A stretch of 64,000 bases of DNA from Arthrobacter sp. CAN_C5 (GCF_017875735.1 NZ_JAGGMZ010000001.1:1612001-1676000), one strand, 5' to 3'; shown: positions 8,052 through 16,706, counted from the first letter of the stretch. Numbers and translations are program-made. The notes: a model not told the origin generated them from the letters alone.

Positions 8052-8867
8052 ATGGGTAAAGAGTCTCGGGTCATCGTTGTCGGAGTAGCGGCTTGTCTGA
8101 TGCTCAGCTCGTGCACGGGGAACGCCGACGCGGGATCCACTGGAAGCCCATCGGCGTCGGCGACTCCGTTGGCGACCGAAACGGCCTCGGGTACGCCCAG
8201 CCCCTCCGTAAGCCCGACGCCGTCGGCCACCCCTACATCAGCCCCGACACCCTCGGCCACCCCTACAGCCACCCCAATGCCGTCGGCGTCGCCTGACCCA
8301 GTCCAGCCCACAGCTGTCCCGGGCGAGGTGGCCGGTTCGGTTTTCACCACGCCGGATGGCATCTACAGCTTCCTGCTTCCTGCCGGGTGGGAAGCCGCCG
8401 CCGTTGAACCCCTTGATCTGCCCACCTACGGGGTGGAGCTCAGTGCATCGGCCTACGTCATCTCGGATGTTTCGGGCCAACCGATCGCCCGGTTCGATGG
8501 TGGGGTCCCGGGTGACGGCGCCGCCCTTCCCAGCCCGGATCACCTGGTCTTCGACTCGGAACTCCTTCCACACGTGGAGCCCGAATCTGGTCTCCCGGTT
8601 TACTTCGTCTTCGAGTCACTGCCCGACTACGAGGAGGGTGGACGGCTGTATCAGGCGCGGCTTCAAGCGGGAAAACCCGCGTTCGAGGGGATGTCCAGCC
8701 AGATGGCCGGAAAGATCTTCATGGAGCACAATGACGTCTTCATCTTCACCAGCACCCTTGACGAGACTGGACCCGCCTCCGAAGAGGAGGCACGACAGTG
8801 GATGGAAACTGAGCAGTACTCCCAACTCCGGGCGATGCTCCTTTCCTTCGCGGTCAGTCCGGCCTGA
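8052..8867 (+). CDS. predicted lipoprotein with Ser/Thr/Pro linker
   Basis: The 271-residue protein begins with a short signal peptide and the lipobox L-S-S-C (Cys21), so it should be lipidated and held on the outside of the membrane. Residues about 28-90 are a low-complexity Ser/Thr/Ala/Pro linker, followed by a globular domain of about 180 residues that opens F-T-T-P-D-G-I-Y-S-F. I do not recognise the domain. It has its own intergenic region (8001-8051) and sits between two conserved clusters, so it may be a lineage-specific insertion. Confidence 0.75.
   Translation: MGKESRVIVVGVAACLMLSSCTGNADAGSTGSPSASATPLATETASGTPSPSVSPTPSATPTSAPTPSATPTATPMPSASPDPVQPTAVPGEVAGSVFTTPDGIYSFLLPAGWEAAAVEPLDLPTYGVELSASAYVISDVSGQPIARFDGGVPGDGAALPSPDHLVFDSELLPHVEPESGLPVYFVFESLPDYEEGGRLYQARLQAGKPAFEGMSSQMAGKIFMEHNDVFIFTSTLDETGPASEEEARQWMETEQYSQLRAMLLSFAVSPA
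8142..8325 (+). repeat. low-complexity Ser/Thr/Pro coding repeat
   Basis: Irregular repeats built on S-A-T-P-T and P-S-A-T units encode the wall-spanning linker of the lipoprotein. The DNA recurs in TCGGCCACCCCTACA-like units. Confidence 0.6.
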
Positions 8868-8919
8868 CCACTTCTCGGCCCCTTGACGGCGAACCTGGCG
8901 TTCGCTAACGTACAACCTT

Positions 8920-9270
8920 ATGGTTGTAGATGAGTTGAGCGATGCCGAGGTCGACCGCCTGTTCCAGGCGTTCGCCGATGCGACCCGACGGGACATCCTC
9001 GCGAGGGCGCTGGTCAGTGACTACTCAGTGTCCGGGTTGGCGGCCCACTACGCCATGAGTTTCGCCGCGGTGCAGAAGCACGTAGCAGTGCTGGAACGCG
9101 CCTCCTTGGTCACCAAGGAGAAGCGCGGAAGGGAGCAGATTGTGCGGGTCCATCTCGACGGGTTGAGAAGGGCGCAGCGGCTGCTTGAGGAGTACGAGGT
9201 CATCTGGCGGCAACGCGTCGACCGGATTTCCGACATTCTGGCTGAAGAAGAAGGGAAATCACCATCATGA
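8920..9270 (+). CDS. ArsR-family winged-helix regulator
   Basis: This 116-residue regulator has the ArsR pattern: D-R-L-F-Q-A-F-A-D-A-T-R-R-D-I-L at the start, then the recognition helix region M-S-F-A-A-V-Q-K-H-V-A-V-L-E-R-A and the wing V-T-K-E-K-R-G-R-E. No Cys metal site is visible. Pairing with an AHSA1/SRPBCC gene, as here (ATGA overlap at 9267-9270), is a recurrent ArsR arrangement unrelated to metal sensing. It probably controls its own two-gene operon. Confidence 0.88.
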   Translation: MVVDELSDAEVDRLFQAFADATRRDILARALVSDYSVSGLAAHYAMSFAAVQKHVAVLERASLVTKEKRGREQIVRVHLDGLRRAQRLLEEYEVIWRQRVDRISDILAEEEGKSPS

Positions 9271-9773
9271 CAGTAATCAGTTCGCGTAAAGACACCGGGG
9301 CGCTCAGCCTCACGATTGTCGCCGAATTTACTACGAGTGTTGAGCGGCTCTGGCAGGTCTGGGAAGACCCGCGGCAGCTCGAACGCTGGTGGGGGCCGCC
9401 CACTTACCCTGCCACGTTCGACCACCATGATTTTGTCACCGGCGGCAAAGCGGCGTACTACATGACGGGCCCCGACGGTAGCAAGAGCCGCGGCTGGTGG
9501 CAGTTCACCGCCATCAACCCGCCAACCCATCTCGAGTTCGATGACGGCTTCGCCGACGAGAACGGCAACCCCGTGGATGACATGGGGATCACCCACGGCG
9601 TCGTCACGCTGGAGGCAGTGGACGGCGGTACCCGGATGACCACCGTGTCCAGCTTTGAGAGCTTGGATCAGCTCGAAAAGATGGTGGCCATGGGCATGGA
9701 GGAGGGCATCAAGCAGGCGATGGGGCAGATTGACTCGATCCTCGAGAGGTCATCGGTCGAGGCCGATCTCTGA
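9267..9773 (+). CDS. AHSA1/START-like SRPBCC domain protein
   Basis: This 168-residue protein has the AHSA1 pattern (V-E-R-L-W-Q-V-W-E-D-P-R-Q-L-E-R-W-W-G-P-P) and a C-terminal S-F-E-S-L-x-Q-L-E-K-M-x-x-M-G-M-E-E-G helix. The SRPBCC fold makes a hydrophobic ligand pocket; the ligand is unknown. Its start overlaps the ArsR gene stop by 4 nt, so the two proteins are translationally coupled and probably act together. Confidence 0.85.
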   Translation: MTVISSRKDTGALSLTIVAEFTTSVERLWQVWEDPRQLERWWGPPTYPATFDHHDFVTGGKAAYYMTGPDGSKSRGWWQFTAINPPTHLEFDDGFADENGNPVDDMGITHGVVTLEAVDGGTRMTTVSSFESLDQLEKMVAMGMEEGIKQAMGQIDSILERSSVEADL

Positions 9774-9820
9774 TTCACCCCGTGGGCGATTCTGATCGCT
9801 GCTTGCTGTCAGGGTCATCC

Positions 9821-9856
9821 CAGCGGCACTCGCTCTCCACAGGGCGGGTGCCGCTG
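9821..9856 (+). terminator. possible terminator after the ArsR/AHSA1 pair
   Basis: CAGCGGCAC (9821-9829) pairs with GTGCCGCTG (9848-9856), a perfect 9-bp stem with an 18-nt loop, followed only by ACGTTT. It separates the ArsR pair from yraN. Confidence 0.35.
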
Positions 9857-9930
9857 ACGTTTCGCACATAGCCAGGGTTTGCGAATGCCTTCTGTGCTGG
9901 CCGTAGCAGGCTTGTACCGGAGGTGTTGGG

Positions 9931-10287
9931 ATGCTGGCGAAGGACAGTCTGGGACGTAGGGGAGAGGCGCTGGCGGCGTCCTACCTTGAGGGCACTGGCC
10001 TGCAGCTGGTGGACCGCAACTGGCGGTGTCCGCTCGGAGAGATTGATCTGGTGGCGATCGAGGGCTCGGTGCTGGTAGTGGTGGAGGTAAAGACCCGGTC
10101 TTCACTGAATTTTGGCCACCCGTTGGAGGGCATCAGTTCGGTCAAGCTCCGGAGGCTTTACCTGCTGGGCGCGCTGTGGGCGGAAGCCCACGAGCTGCGG
10201 TTCTCGGAGATCCGCGTGGATGCTGTCGCTGTGGTCGACGACGGCACCGGCGAACCCCGGCTTGAGTATCTCAGGGCGTTGAGCTGA
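9931..10287 (+). CDS. yraN: YraN/UPF0102 family putative endonuclease
   Basis: This 118-residue protein belongs to UPF0102, which has a restriction-endonuclease-like fold. Visible signatures are L-G-R-R-G-E-A-L-A-A-S-Y-L, R-N-W-R-C-P-L-G-E-I-D-L-V-A and V-V-V-E-V-K-T-R-S, matching the E...D...ExK nuclease core. The biochemical role is unproven. The stop shares one base with the comM start. The order yraN-comM-dprA is standard in actinobacteria and implies DNA uptake or processing. Confidence 0.92.
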   Translation: MLAKDSLGRRGEALAASYLEGTGLQLVDRNWRCPLGEIDLVAIEGSVLVVVEVKTRSSLNFGHPLEGISSVKLRRLYLLGALWAEAHELRFSEIRVDAVAVVDDGTGEPRLEYLRALS

Positions 10288-11831
10288 TGGCACTGGGACG
10301 CACCTACGCGGTGTCTTTGGTAGGCCTGAACGGCTACATCGTCGAGGTGGAAGCCGACATCGGGCAGACCCTGCCAGCGTTCGTCATCCTGGGACTGCCG
10401 GACGCATCGCTGAACGAAGCCCGGGAGCGGATCAGGGCCGCCGCGCGCAACGCAGGGCTGCCACTGAGTCGCCGCAAGATCACCGTGAACCTCATCCCTG
10501 CGTCCCTGCACAAACGGGGCTCAAGCTTCGATCTGGCGATCGTGATGGCGGCGCTGGCAGCGGCAGGAGATGTGCGCCGCTGCGAGGACACCGTGTTCAT
10601 TGCCGAAGTCGGACTGGATGGCAGACTCCGTCCGGTCAGTGGAGTGCTTCCTGCGGTGATGGCTGGAGTGAAAGCCGGACACACCCGGTTCGTGGTCGCA
10701 ACCGGAAATGAGGGTGAGGCGGCGCTGGTGCCGCAGGCGACGGTGAGGACCTTCGCAAGTCTGGCCGAGGTCTTCCTCGCCTTTGGTGCGGACCCGACGA
10801 AGGTTCTTCTTCCTGACGTCGTAACCGATCCGGTGCCAGCGGTCAGCGCACCCGCCCGCAGTATCCCCGCAGCGCCGAAGGACATGGCCGACATCGCCGG
10901 ACAATCCACTGCCCGGTTTGCCGTGGAGATCGCGGCCGCGGGCGCCCACCACATGATGATGATGGGCCCGCCGGGGGCGGGGAAAACGATGCTCGTGGAG
11001 CGCATGCCCGGGATACTTCCGGACCTCACGGATGAGGAAGCCATCGAGGTGACAGCGATCCACTCCCTCGGAAAGGTGCTCTCCTGCAATGGCCTGCAGC
11101 GCCGACCTCCGTTTGAAAGCCCGCACCACACGTCGTCGACTGCGGCGATCATCGGTGGAGGCAGTGGAATACCGCGGCCCGGCTCCGCCTCACGAGCCCA
11201 TCGAGGCGTCCTCTTCCTCGACGAGGCACCCGAGTACCAGCGTGGCGTCCTGGAAGCCCTGCGGGAACCCCTGGAAAGCGGCGAACTGATCCTTCACCGT
11301 TCGGCGGGCACCGCGTCCTACCCCGCCCGGTTCCAGCTGGTGATGGCTCTGAACCCATGCCCCTGTGGACTGGCGAGCGGCAAGGGAATCGACTGCGTGT
11401 GCACCGCTGAGCAACGCCGCCGGTACTTCAATCGTCTGTCGCAACCCCTCCTCGACCGGGTCGATCTTCAGCTTGCGGTCTCCCGCGTGTCCGTGACCGA
11501 TTACTACGACGCCTCCGCCGCCGAATCATCGAAGACCGTCGCTGCACGGGTGGCGGCCGCCCGTGCCGCTCAGCGGGAACGGCTGGAGAAGTGGGGAGCC
11601 AGCACCAACGCTGAGATGTCCTCGGCCGTGTTGAATGGCGGACTCAAACTGTCCCGAGCCGTCACGGCACCGGTTGACCGGGCCATGCAGAACGAAACCC
11701 TCACCATGCGCGGACACGACCGGGTATTGCGCGTGGCCTGGACCCTCGCCGATCTCGGTGGCCGTACCTCGCCCTCGAGCGACGACGTCGATATTGCGCT
11801 CAACCTGCGGCTTCAGGAGAGCTCCCCATGA
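10287..11831 (+). CDS. comM: YifB/ComM-family Mg-chelatase-like AAA+ ATPase
   Basis: ComM is a hexameric helicase that promotes branch migration during natural transformation. The 514-residue protein has the N-terminal Lon-like domain (G-L-P-D-A-S-L-N-E-A-R-E-R), Walker A G-P-P-G-A-G-K-T near residue 229 and Walker B G-V-L-F-L-D-E-A near 310, then the A-L-N-P-C-P-C-G segment. All elements look intact. It overlaps yraN by 1 nt and dprA by 4 nt. Confidence 0.93.
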   Translation: MALGRTYAVSLVGLNGYIVEVEADIGQTLPAFVILGLPDASLNEARERIRAAARNAGLPLSRRKITVNLIPASLHKRGSSFDLAIVMAALAAAGDVRRCEDTVFIAEVGLDGRLRPVSGVLPAVMAGVKAGHTRFVVATGNEGEAALVPQATVRTFASLAEVFLAFGADPTKVLLPDVVTDPVPAVSAPARSIPAAPKDMADIAGQSTARFAVEIAAAGAHHMMMMGPPGAGKTMLVERMPGILPDLTDEEAIEVTAIHSLGKVLSCNGLQRRPPFESPHHTSSTAAIIGGGSGIPRPGSASRAHRGVLFLDEAPEYQRGVLEALREPLESGELILHRSAGTASYPARFQLVMALNPCPCGLASGKGIDCVCTAEQRRRYFNRLSQPLLDRVDLQLAVSRVSVTDYYDASAAESSKTVAARVAAARAAQRERLEKWGASTNAEMSSAVLNGGLKLSRAVTAPVDRAMQNETLTMRGHDRVLRVAWTLADLGGRTSPSSDDVDIALNLRLQESSP

Positions 11832-13045
11832 CAGTTTCCACGGACCCCAGAATGATCGCAAGGGCTGCTCTGTCACGGCTGTTCGAGCCTTCAGACAGCG
11901 TGGGCCTTGCGCTGACAGCCGCCGTCGGACCACTCGATGCACTACGGATCGCCAGCGGCCAGATCTCTGCCGGTGCGGTCGTGGCCGGTGAGATCGCCGG
12001 ACTGCTGGAGTCCAATGGATTCAATAACCGGCCACACGCCCTGCAGGAGGCACTGGACCGCTGGAAGCCGAGAGTGGCGGATCTAGCCCCCGAACGGGAC
12101 CTCGCAACCCTCGGCCGGCTTGGCGGTGTGCTGGTGACACCCGAGAGTGACCTATGGCCCGCGGCGCTGGACGACCTGCAACTCTCCGCGCCGACCTGCC
12201 TGTGGGTACGCGGCGCGCTGGCACCAGGCATCCCAGAGCTCAGCCGGATGGTCGCGGTCGTCGGCTCGCGCGACAGCACCGCCTACGGCGCGACCGTGAC
12301 CGGAGAACTCGCCGCAGGCCTGGTCACCCGTGGGTACACGGTCGTGTCCGGTGGAGCCTACGGCATTGACGCACAAGCGCACCGTTCCGCCCTAGCCGCA
12401 GCAGGGGAGGACCATCAGGTACCCACCATCGGCGTAACGGCGTGCGGCATCGACCGCTACTACCCGGCCGGCAACGAACAGCTTCTGCGGGAAACCGCCC
12501 GCCGTGGACTGCTGGTCGCCGAAGTGCCGCCCGGCTCCTCCCCGACACGGTGGAGGTTTTTGCAACGCAACAGGTTGATAGCAGCACTCTGTGGAGTGAC
12601 TGTCGTGGTCGAGGCACGCTGGCGGTCGGGGGCACTGAACACTGCGCATCATGCAGCGGGTCTGGGCCGGGCGGTGGGAGCCGTTCCAGGGTCGGTGCAC
12701 TCAGCGAACTCGGCGGGATGCCACCGGCTCCTGCGGGAGGGGAGCGCCGTGTGTGTCACGGATGCTGCGGAGATCGCCGAACTCGCCGGGCCGATCGGCA
12801 TCGCCCTGGCGCCCGAGCCCGAGACAACCCCTGCCGTCCATGATGGGCTCGGCGTCGAAGACCTTCTCCTGCTGGATGCCCTCCCCGTGCGGGCAACCAC
12901 CAGCGTCGACAAACTAGCCTCAGTGGCCGGCCTGAGCATCCGCGGCGTCCTGGCGGGACTGAGCCGGCTGGAGTTCGGAGGCCTCGCAGAACGCTCCGAC
13001 GACGGCGGTTGGCGTCGGAAGAACACCCACCGTAAGAACCAGTAG
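11828..13045 (+). CDS. dprA: DNA-processing protein DprA
   Basis: DprA loads RecA on incoming single-stranded DNA. The 405-residue protein has the Rossmann-like core with V-V-G-S-R-D-S-T-x-Y-G, V-V-S-G-G-A-Y-G-I-D-A-x-A-H and the R-F-L-Q-R-N-R-L-I-A-A-L motif, then a C-terminal winged-helix-like DML1 region (V-D-K-L-A-S-V-A-G-L). It overlaps comM by 4 nt (ATGA). With yraN and comM it forms a compact DNA-handling operon, though no uptake pilus genes are in the window. Confidence 0.94.
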   Translation: MTVSTDPRMIARAALSRLFEPSDSVGLALTAAVGPLDALRIASGQISAGAVVAGEIAGLLESNGFNNRPHALQEALDRWKPRVADLAPERDLATLGRLGGVLVTPESDLWPAALDDLQLSAPTCLWVRGALAPGIPELSRMVAVVGSRDSTAYGATVTGELAAGLVTRGYTVVSGGAYGIDAQAHRSALAAAGEDHQVPTIGVTACGIDRYYPAGNEQLLRETARRGLLVAEVPPGSSPTRWRFLQRNRLIAALCGVTVVVEARWRSGALNTAHHAAGLGRAVGAVPGSVHSANSAGCHRLLREGSAVCVTDAAEIAELAGPIGIALAPEPETTPAVHDGLGVEDLLLLDALPVRATTSVDKLASVAGLSIRGVLAGLSRLEFGGLAERSDDGGWRRKNTHRKNQ

Positions 13046-13059
13046 AAAGGAAACCCCTG

Positions 13060-13656
13060 ATGAAGTCGCACAGGTTCATGGCCACGCCAGCCGGTAAGCT
13101 CCTGCTCGTCGTCGACCACGGATCGCTCACCGCCGTTTACCACGAGGTGCACAATCCGCCCCCGATCCCCTCCGCCGTCGGTGTTCCGTTCGCGAAGATT
13201 TCAGGGCCGTCGGGCGGAGTCGGTGAAACGCCCACTGCAGCCAATCTATTGGCCGACGCCGGGACCTTTGACCGCGCGGAGGACCAGTTCCGCGCGTACT
13301 TCGCGGGCAAACGCCGGACCTTCAGCCTTCCGGTCCAGGCGAACGGGACAGATTTCCAGCAACGGGTCTGGGCAGCTGTCCTCGCCATTCCCTATGGCGA
13401 AACCCGCAGCTACAAAGAACTCGCCGTGCGACTTGGCAACCCGTTGATGGGACGCGCCATCGGCACTGCCATCCGAGTGAATCCGCTGGCGATCATCATC
13501 CCGGGGCACCGGGTGGTCAGCTCGTCCGGTGCGGTCACCGGCTATTCGGCGGGCGCGGCCGTCAAGCGATTCCTCCTTGACCTCGAGGCAGGTGATTCAG
13601 TCCGACCGGCGGCCTGGGCGCAAGCCGCCGATGGAAGCGACGGAGCGCCTCCTTGA
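13060..13656 (+). CDS. Ogt/MGMT-family protein lacking the catalytic cysteine (alkyltransferase-like)
   Basis: The 198-residue protein follows the methylated-DNA-protein-cysteine methyltransferase family: F-Q-Q-R-V-W-A-A-V-L-A-I-P-Y-G-E-T-x-S-Y, the Arg-finger segment M-G-R-A-I-G-T-A and H-R-V-V-S-S-S-G-A-V-T-G-Y. The acceptor motif, normally P-C-H-R-V, reads P-G-H-R-V: codon GGG at 13504-13506 puts Gly at residue 149. It therefore cannot accept alkyl groups by the known mechanism. Alkyltransferase-like proteins with Trp or Ala at this site bind O6-alkylguanine and recruit nucleotide excision repair; a similar role is possible here. It lies 14 nt after dprA. Confidence 0.85.
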   Translation: MKSHRFMATPAGKLLLVVDHGSLTAVYHEVHNPPPIPSAVGVPFAKISGPSGGVGETPTAANLLADAGTFDRAEDQFRAYFAGKRRTFSLPVQANGTDFQQRVWAAVLAIPYGETRSYKELAVRLGNPLMGRAIGTAIRVNPLAIIIPGHRVVSSSGAVTGYSAGAAVKRFLLDLEAGDSVRPAAWAQAADGSDGAPP

Positions 13657-13687
13657 GGATCGGCCCCACAGGGCGCACAGTGAAAGG

Positions 13688-14608
13688 ATGCAGCAACCGC
13701 CCGACCCGTTCGCCGATACCGTGGACCGGTACCGGACCTACCTGGTCGCCGAACGTAACCGCTCGGCGCACACGGTGCGTGCCTACCTCACCGATATCGG
13801 CGGACTGCTTCGTTTCACCCACGAGGCGGGAGTTACCCGCCTGGACGAGCTGACTCTTGCGGACCTGCGCGGTTGGTTGGGCACGATGGATGCGCACGGC
13901 CAGGCCCGGTCCACGATTGCCCGCCGCGCTGCCACCGTGCGCAGTTTCCTGGCCTGGGCAGTCAGGGAGGAACTCATCGAGGTCAACCCGGCCCTCCGTC
14001 TCCGGGCACCCAAAAAAGAGAAGACGCTGCCCGGGATTCTGTCGGTCAAACAGATGGACGGCATTTTCGATAAGCTGCGCAAGTCAGCCGTGGACGGAGA
14101 CCCGATTGCGCTGCGGAACATAGCTCTCGTCGAAGTGCTCTATGGCACCGGGATCCGGGTGGGCGAGCTGGTTGGCCTGGACATCGATGACCTCGATTCG
14201 GACCGCAGGACCCTGAGAGTCCTCGGCAAAGGCAACAAGGAACGGACGGTGCCCTACGGTCTGCCGGCGGCACACGCCCTCGATGACTGGTTCCGACGCG
14301 GACGCCCCAGACTGGCTCAATCGACGAGCGGACCAGCCCTGTTTCTTGGGCAGCGCGGGGGACGGATGGACCAGCGGCAGGCCCGGTCGACGGTAGGGAA
14401 GCTCTTCGCCGGGGTGCAGGGCACTTCCGCCACCGGACCCCACGCACTCCGCCATAGCACCGCCACCCACCTGCTGGATGGCGGCGCCGATCTGCGTGCC
14501 GTTCAGGAGATCCTGGGACACTCCAGTCTCGCGACCACCCAGATCTACACCCATGTGTCGGTCGATCGGCTCCGTAAGAGTTACGAACAGGCCCATCCGC
14601 GAGCCTGA
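13688..14608 (+). CDS. xerC: tyrosine recombinase XerC-like
   Basis: The 306-residue product has an N-terminal SAM-like core-binding domain (Y-L-V-A-E-R-N-R-S-A-H-T-V-R-A-Y) and a catalytic domain with the full tyrosine-recombinase set: Arg in G-T-G-I-R-V-G-E-L, Lys in G-K-G-N-K-E-R, H-A-L-R-H, G-H-S-S and the nucleophile Tyr in I-Y-T-H-V-S. Length and motifs fit XerC, which resolves chromosome dimers at dif. No dif-like site or excision boundary is visible, so an integrase role is unlikely. The start at ATG 13688 is uncertain; in-frame codons continue upstream into the preceding gene. Confidence 0.88.
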   Translation: MQQPPDPFADTVDRYRTYLVAERNRSAHTVRAYLTDIGGLLRFTHEAGVTRLDELTLADLRGWLGTMDAHGQARSTIARRAATVRSFLAWAVREELIEVNPALRLRAPKKEKTLPGILSVKQMDGIFDKLRKSAVDGDPIALRNIALVEVLYGTGIRVGELVGLDIDDLDSDRRTLRVLGKGNKERTVPYGLPAAHALDDWFRRGRPRLAQSTSGPALFLGQRGGRMDQRQARSTVGKLFAGVQGTSATGPHALRHSTATHLLDGGADLRAVQEILGHSSLATTQIYTHVSVDRLRKSYEQAHPRA

Positions 14609-14646
14609 CCCAAGCCTGACCCAAGCCTGACCCAAGACAGACCCAA
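14603..14646 (+). repeat. 11-bp tandem repeat at the xerC stop
   Basis: Three exact copies of GCCTGACCCAA (14603-14613, 14614-14624, 14625-14635) are followed by a degenerate fourth, GACAGACCCAA. The first copy contains the xerC stop codon, and each exact copy repeats a TGA. Confidence 0.8.
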
Positions 14647-14835
14647 GGCAGGCCAAGGTGGATTCAGCACCGGTTCCGGACAAGATCAAGTGGCCATCAG
14701 CTAGCTACGGTGGCGCAATGAGGGTATGTAGGGCAGAATAAACCGTAGTCCGCCGTGTCGGCGGACACATTTGGACGAATCCATTCACTGTTGCAGGTCG
14801 TTGGGGAAGACGCACCTACAGCTATGGAGGATGGA

Positions 14836-15339
14836 ATGTCTGGTATTACGGCGCGCGGAGTGTTGTATATTCACTCAGCCCCTTCTGCGCTATGCCCTCA
14901 TATCGAGTGGGCGATCGGTTCGGTGATTGATCAACGAACCGATCTTGAGTGGTCCCCTCAGCCCGCTTCACCCGGCATGTTCAGGTCCGAACTCTCGTGG
15001 GTCGGGCCCCAGGGATCCGGCGCCCAGCTGGCATCAGCCCTGCGGGGATGGGCTCACCTGCGCTACGAGGTCACTGAAGAGCAAAGCGCCGGAGCCGACG
15101 GTGGTCGCTGGTCGCACACTCCCGAGCTGGGCATCTTCCACGCCACGACTGACGTTCACGGCAACATCATGGTGACCGAGGACCGGATTCGGTACGCCTA
15201 CGAGACCGGCGCAGGGGATCCCGCGGCCGTGTACCACGAGTTGTCGCTGGCACTCGGAGAATCCTGGGACGAGGAGCTCGAACCTTTCAGGCATGCCGCC
15301 GAGGGTGCTCCCGTGCGATGGCTCCACCAGGTCGGTTAA
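14836..15339 (+). CDS. DUF3145 family protein
   Basis: The 167-residue protein begins M-S-G-I-T-A-R-G-V-L-Y-I-H-S-A-P-S-A-L-C-P-H-I-E-W, the DUF3145 signature. Its function is unknown. The family is actinobacterial and often sits beside the FAS-II genes, as it does here, facing fabF; that hints at a link with lipid metabolism but does not prove one. The ATG at 14836 follows GGAGG at 14826-14830. In-frame codons upstream to 14755 are probably untranslated. Confidence 0.88.
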   Translation: MSGITARGVLYIHSAPSALCPHIEWAIGSVIDQRTDLEWSPQPASPGMFRSELSWVGPQGSGAQLASALRGWAHLRYEVTEEQSAGADGGRWSHTPELGIFHATTDVHGNIMVTEDRIRYAYETGAGDPAAVYHELSLALGESWDEELEPFRHAAEGAPVRWLHQVG

Positions 15340-15401
15340 TTCCTGCCAGCAGCGATCCGACCCGTCATCCGCCAGAAAGACCTGGAAAAGCATATGAACC
15401 G

Positions 15402-15436
15402 CGGAAGACGCCGACCCTTTGGGTCGGCGCCTTCCG
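15402..15436. terminator. bidirectional terminator between DUF3145 gene and fabF
   Basis: CGCCGACCC / GGGTCGGCG form a stem around TTT, extended by GGAAG / CTTCC beyond one mismatch. It lies between convergent genes and could serve both strands. Confidence 0.75.
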
Positions 15437-15470
15437 TGTCGTTTCTGGCTAGCGGCGATTAGACCGCGAG

Positions 15471-16706
15471 CTAGGCGCTGCGGACCACGATTACCGCGTT
15501 GTGCCCGCCGAACCCGAACGAATTGCTCAGCGCCACCAGATCGCCGGCTGGAAGCGTGCGTTCGGTGGTCACAATGTCCAGCGGAATGTCGGGGTCCTGC
15601 TTCTCCAGGTTGATGGTCACCGGCATCTTGCGATCGTAAACAGCCAGGACAGTCATCACTGCTTCCACCGCTCCCGACGCGCCGAGCAGGTGGCCGGTCT
15701 GCGACTTGGTTGCTGACACCGCCACATTGTCGATGTGGGATCCGAGGGCGGTCTTCAACGCCACGTACTCGGGCTTATCGCCCACCGGCGTGGACGTGGC
15801 GTGCGCGTTCACGTGGGAAATATCGGACGGCTGCACCCGGGCATCGAACATTGCCGCCTTGAGGGCGCGGGTGGCGCCCAGTCCACCGGGATCCGGTGCG
15901 GTGATGTGGTAGGCATCAGCGGTCACCGAGGTGCCGGCCAGTTCGCCGTAGATCCGGGCGCCGCGGGCCAGGGCGTGCTCTTCGGCCTCGATCAGGAGGG
16001 CTCCGGCGCCCTCGCCCATGACAAAACCGTCGCGGCCCGTGTCGTAGGGCCTGGACGCGTGCTCGGGGTCATCATTGCGCCGTGACAGCGCGTGCATTGA
16101 CGCAAACGCGGCAATGGGCATCGGGTGGATCGCCGCTTCGGCGCCGCCACACATCACGACGTCGGCCTTGCCGGACCGGATCAGCTCCAGGCCCTGGTGC
16201 AGGGCCTCGGTACCCGAGGCGCATGCGGACACCGGAGTGTGGGCTCCGGCCCGGGCACCCAGATCAAGGCTCACGGCTGCGGCCGGACCGTTGGGCATCA
16301 GCATGGGCACAGTCATGGGAAGGACCCGGCGAGGACCCTTGGCGCGCAGGGTGTCCCAGGCGTCCAGGAGCGTCCAGACGCCGCCGATGCCGGTAGCAAA
16401 GGCAACTGCAAACCGGTCGTGGTCAATTTCTTCAAGGCCGGAATCCCGCCAGGCTTCGCGGGCTGCGATGACCGCGAACTGCGTGGAGGGATCCATGCGC
16501 TTGGCTTCAACTCGTGAGAGGACCTCGCTGGCTGGTGTGGTGACCTGCGCGGCGAAGGTCACGGGCAGTTCGTATTCCTGGACCCAGTCGGCTTCGATGG
16601 TTCGAGCACCGGAGACACCCTTCAGGGCGTTCTTCCACATGGTGGGGACGTCGCCGCCAATCGGCGTCGTCGCGCCCAGTCCGGTGATCACTACTTTGCG
16701 TGCCAT
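15471..16706 (-). CDS. fabF: beta-ketoacyl-[ACP] synthase II
   Basis: FabF condenses malonyl-ACP with acyl-ACP in fatty-acid elongation. The 411-residue protein has the active Cys in V-S-A-C-A-S-G-T-E-A-L-H, the two catalytic His in N-A-H-A-T-S-T-P-V-G-D and S-Q-T-G-H-L-L-G-A-S-G, and a C-terminal N-S-F-G-F-G-G-H-N. It is the last gene of the fabD-fabH-acpP-fabF operon, 103 nt after acpP. Confidence 0.96.
   Translation of the reverse strand: MARKVVITGLGATTPIGGDVPTMWKNALKGVSGARTIEADWVQEYELPVTFAAQVTTPASEVLSRVEAKRMDPSTQFAVIAAREAWRDSGLEEIDHDRFAVAFATGIGGVWTLLDAWDTLRAKGPRRVLPMTVPMLMPNGPAAAVSLDLGARAGAHTPVSACASGTEALHQGLELIRSGKADVVMCGGAEAAIHPMPIAAFASMHALSRRNDDPEHASRPYDTGRDGFVMGEGAGALLIEAEEHALARGARIYGELAGTSVTADAYHITAPDPGGLGATRALKAAMFDARVQPSDISHVNAHATSTPVGDKPEYVALKTALGSHIDNVAVSATKSQTGHLLGASGAVEAVMTVLAVYDRKMPVTINLEKQDPDIPLDIVTTERTLPAGDLVALSNSFGFGGHNAVIVVRSA

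Noticed and set aside
8142..8325. CRISPR-like repeats
   Set aside because: The units are irregular, in frame, and encode a Ser/Thr/Pro linker; there are no uniform spacers or cas genes.
13688..14608. xerC as a phage or island integrase
   Set aside because: The length and motifs fit XerC, and I see no att-like duplication, tRNA insertion or phage genes around it.
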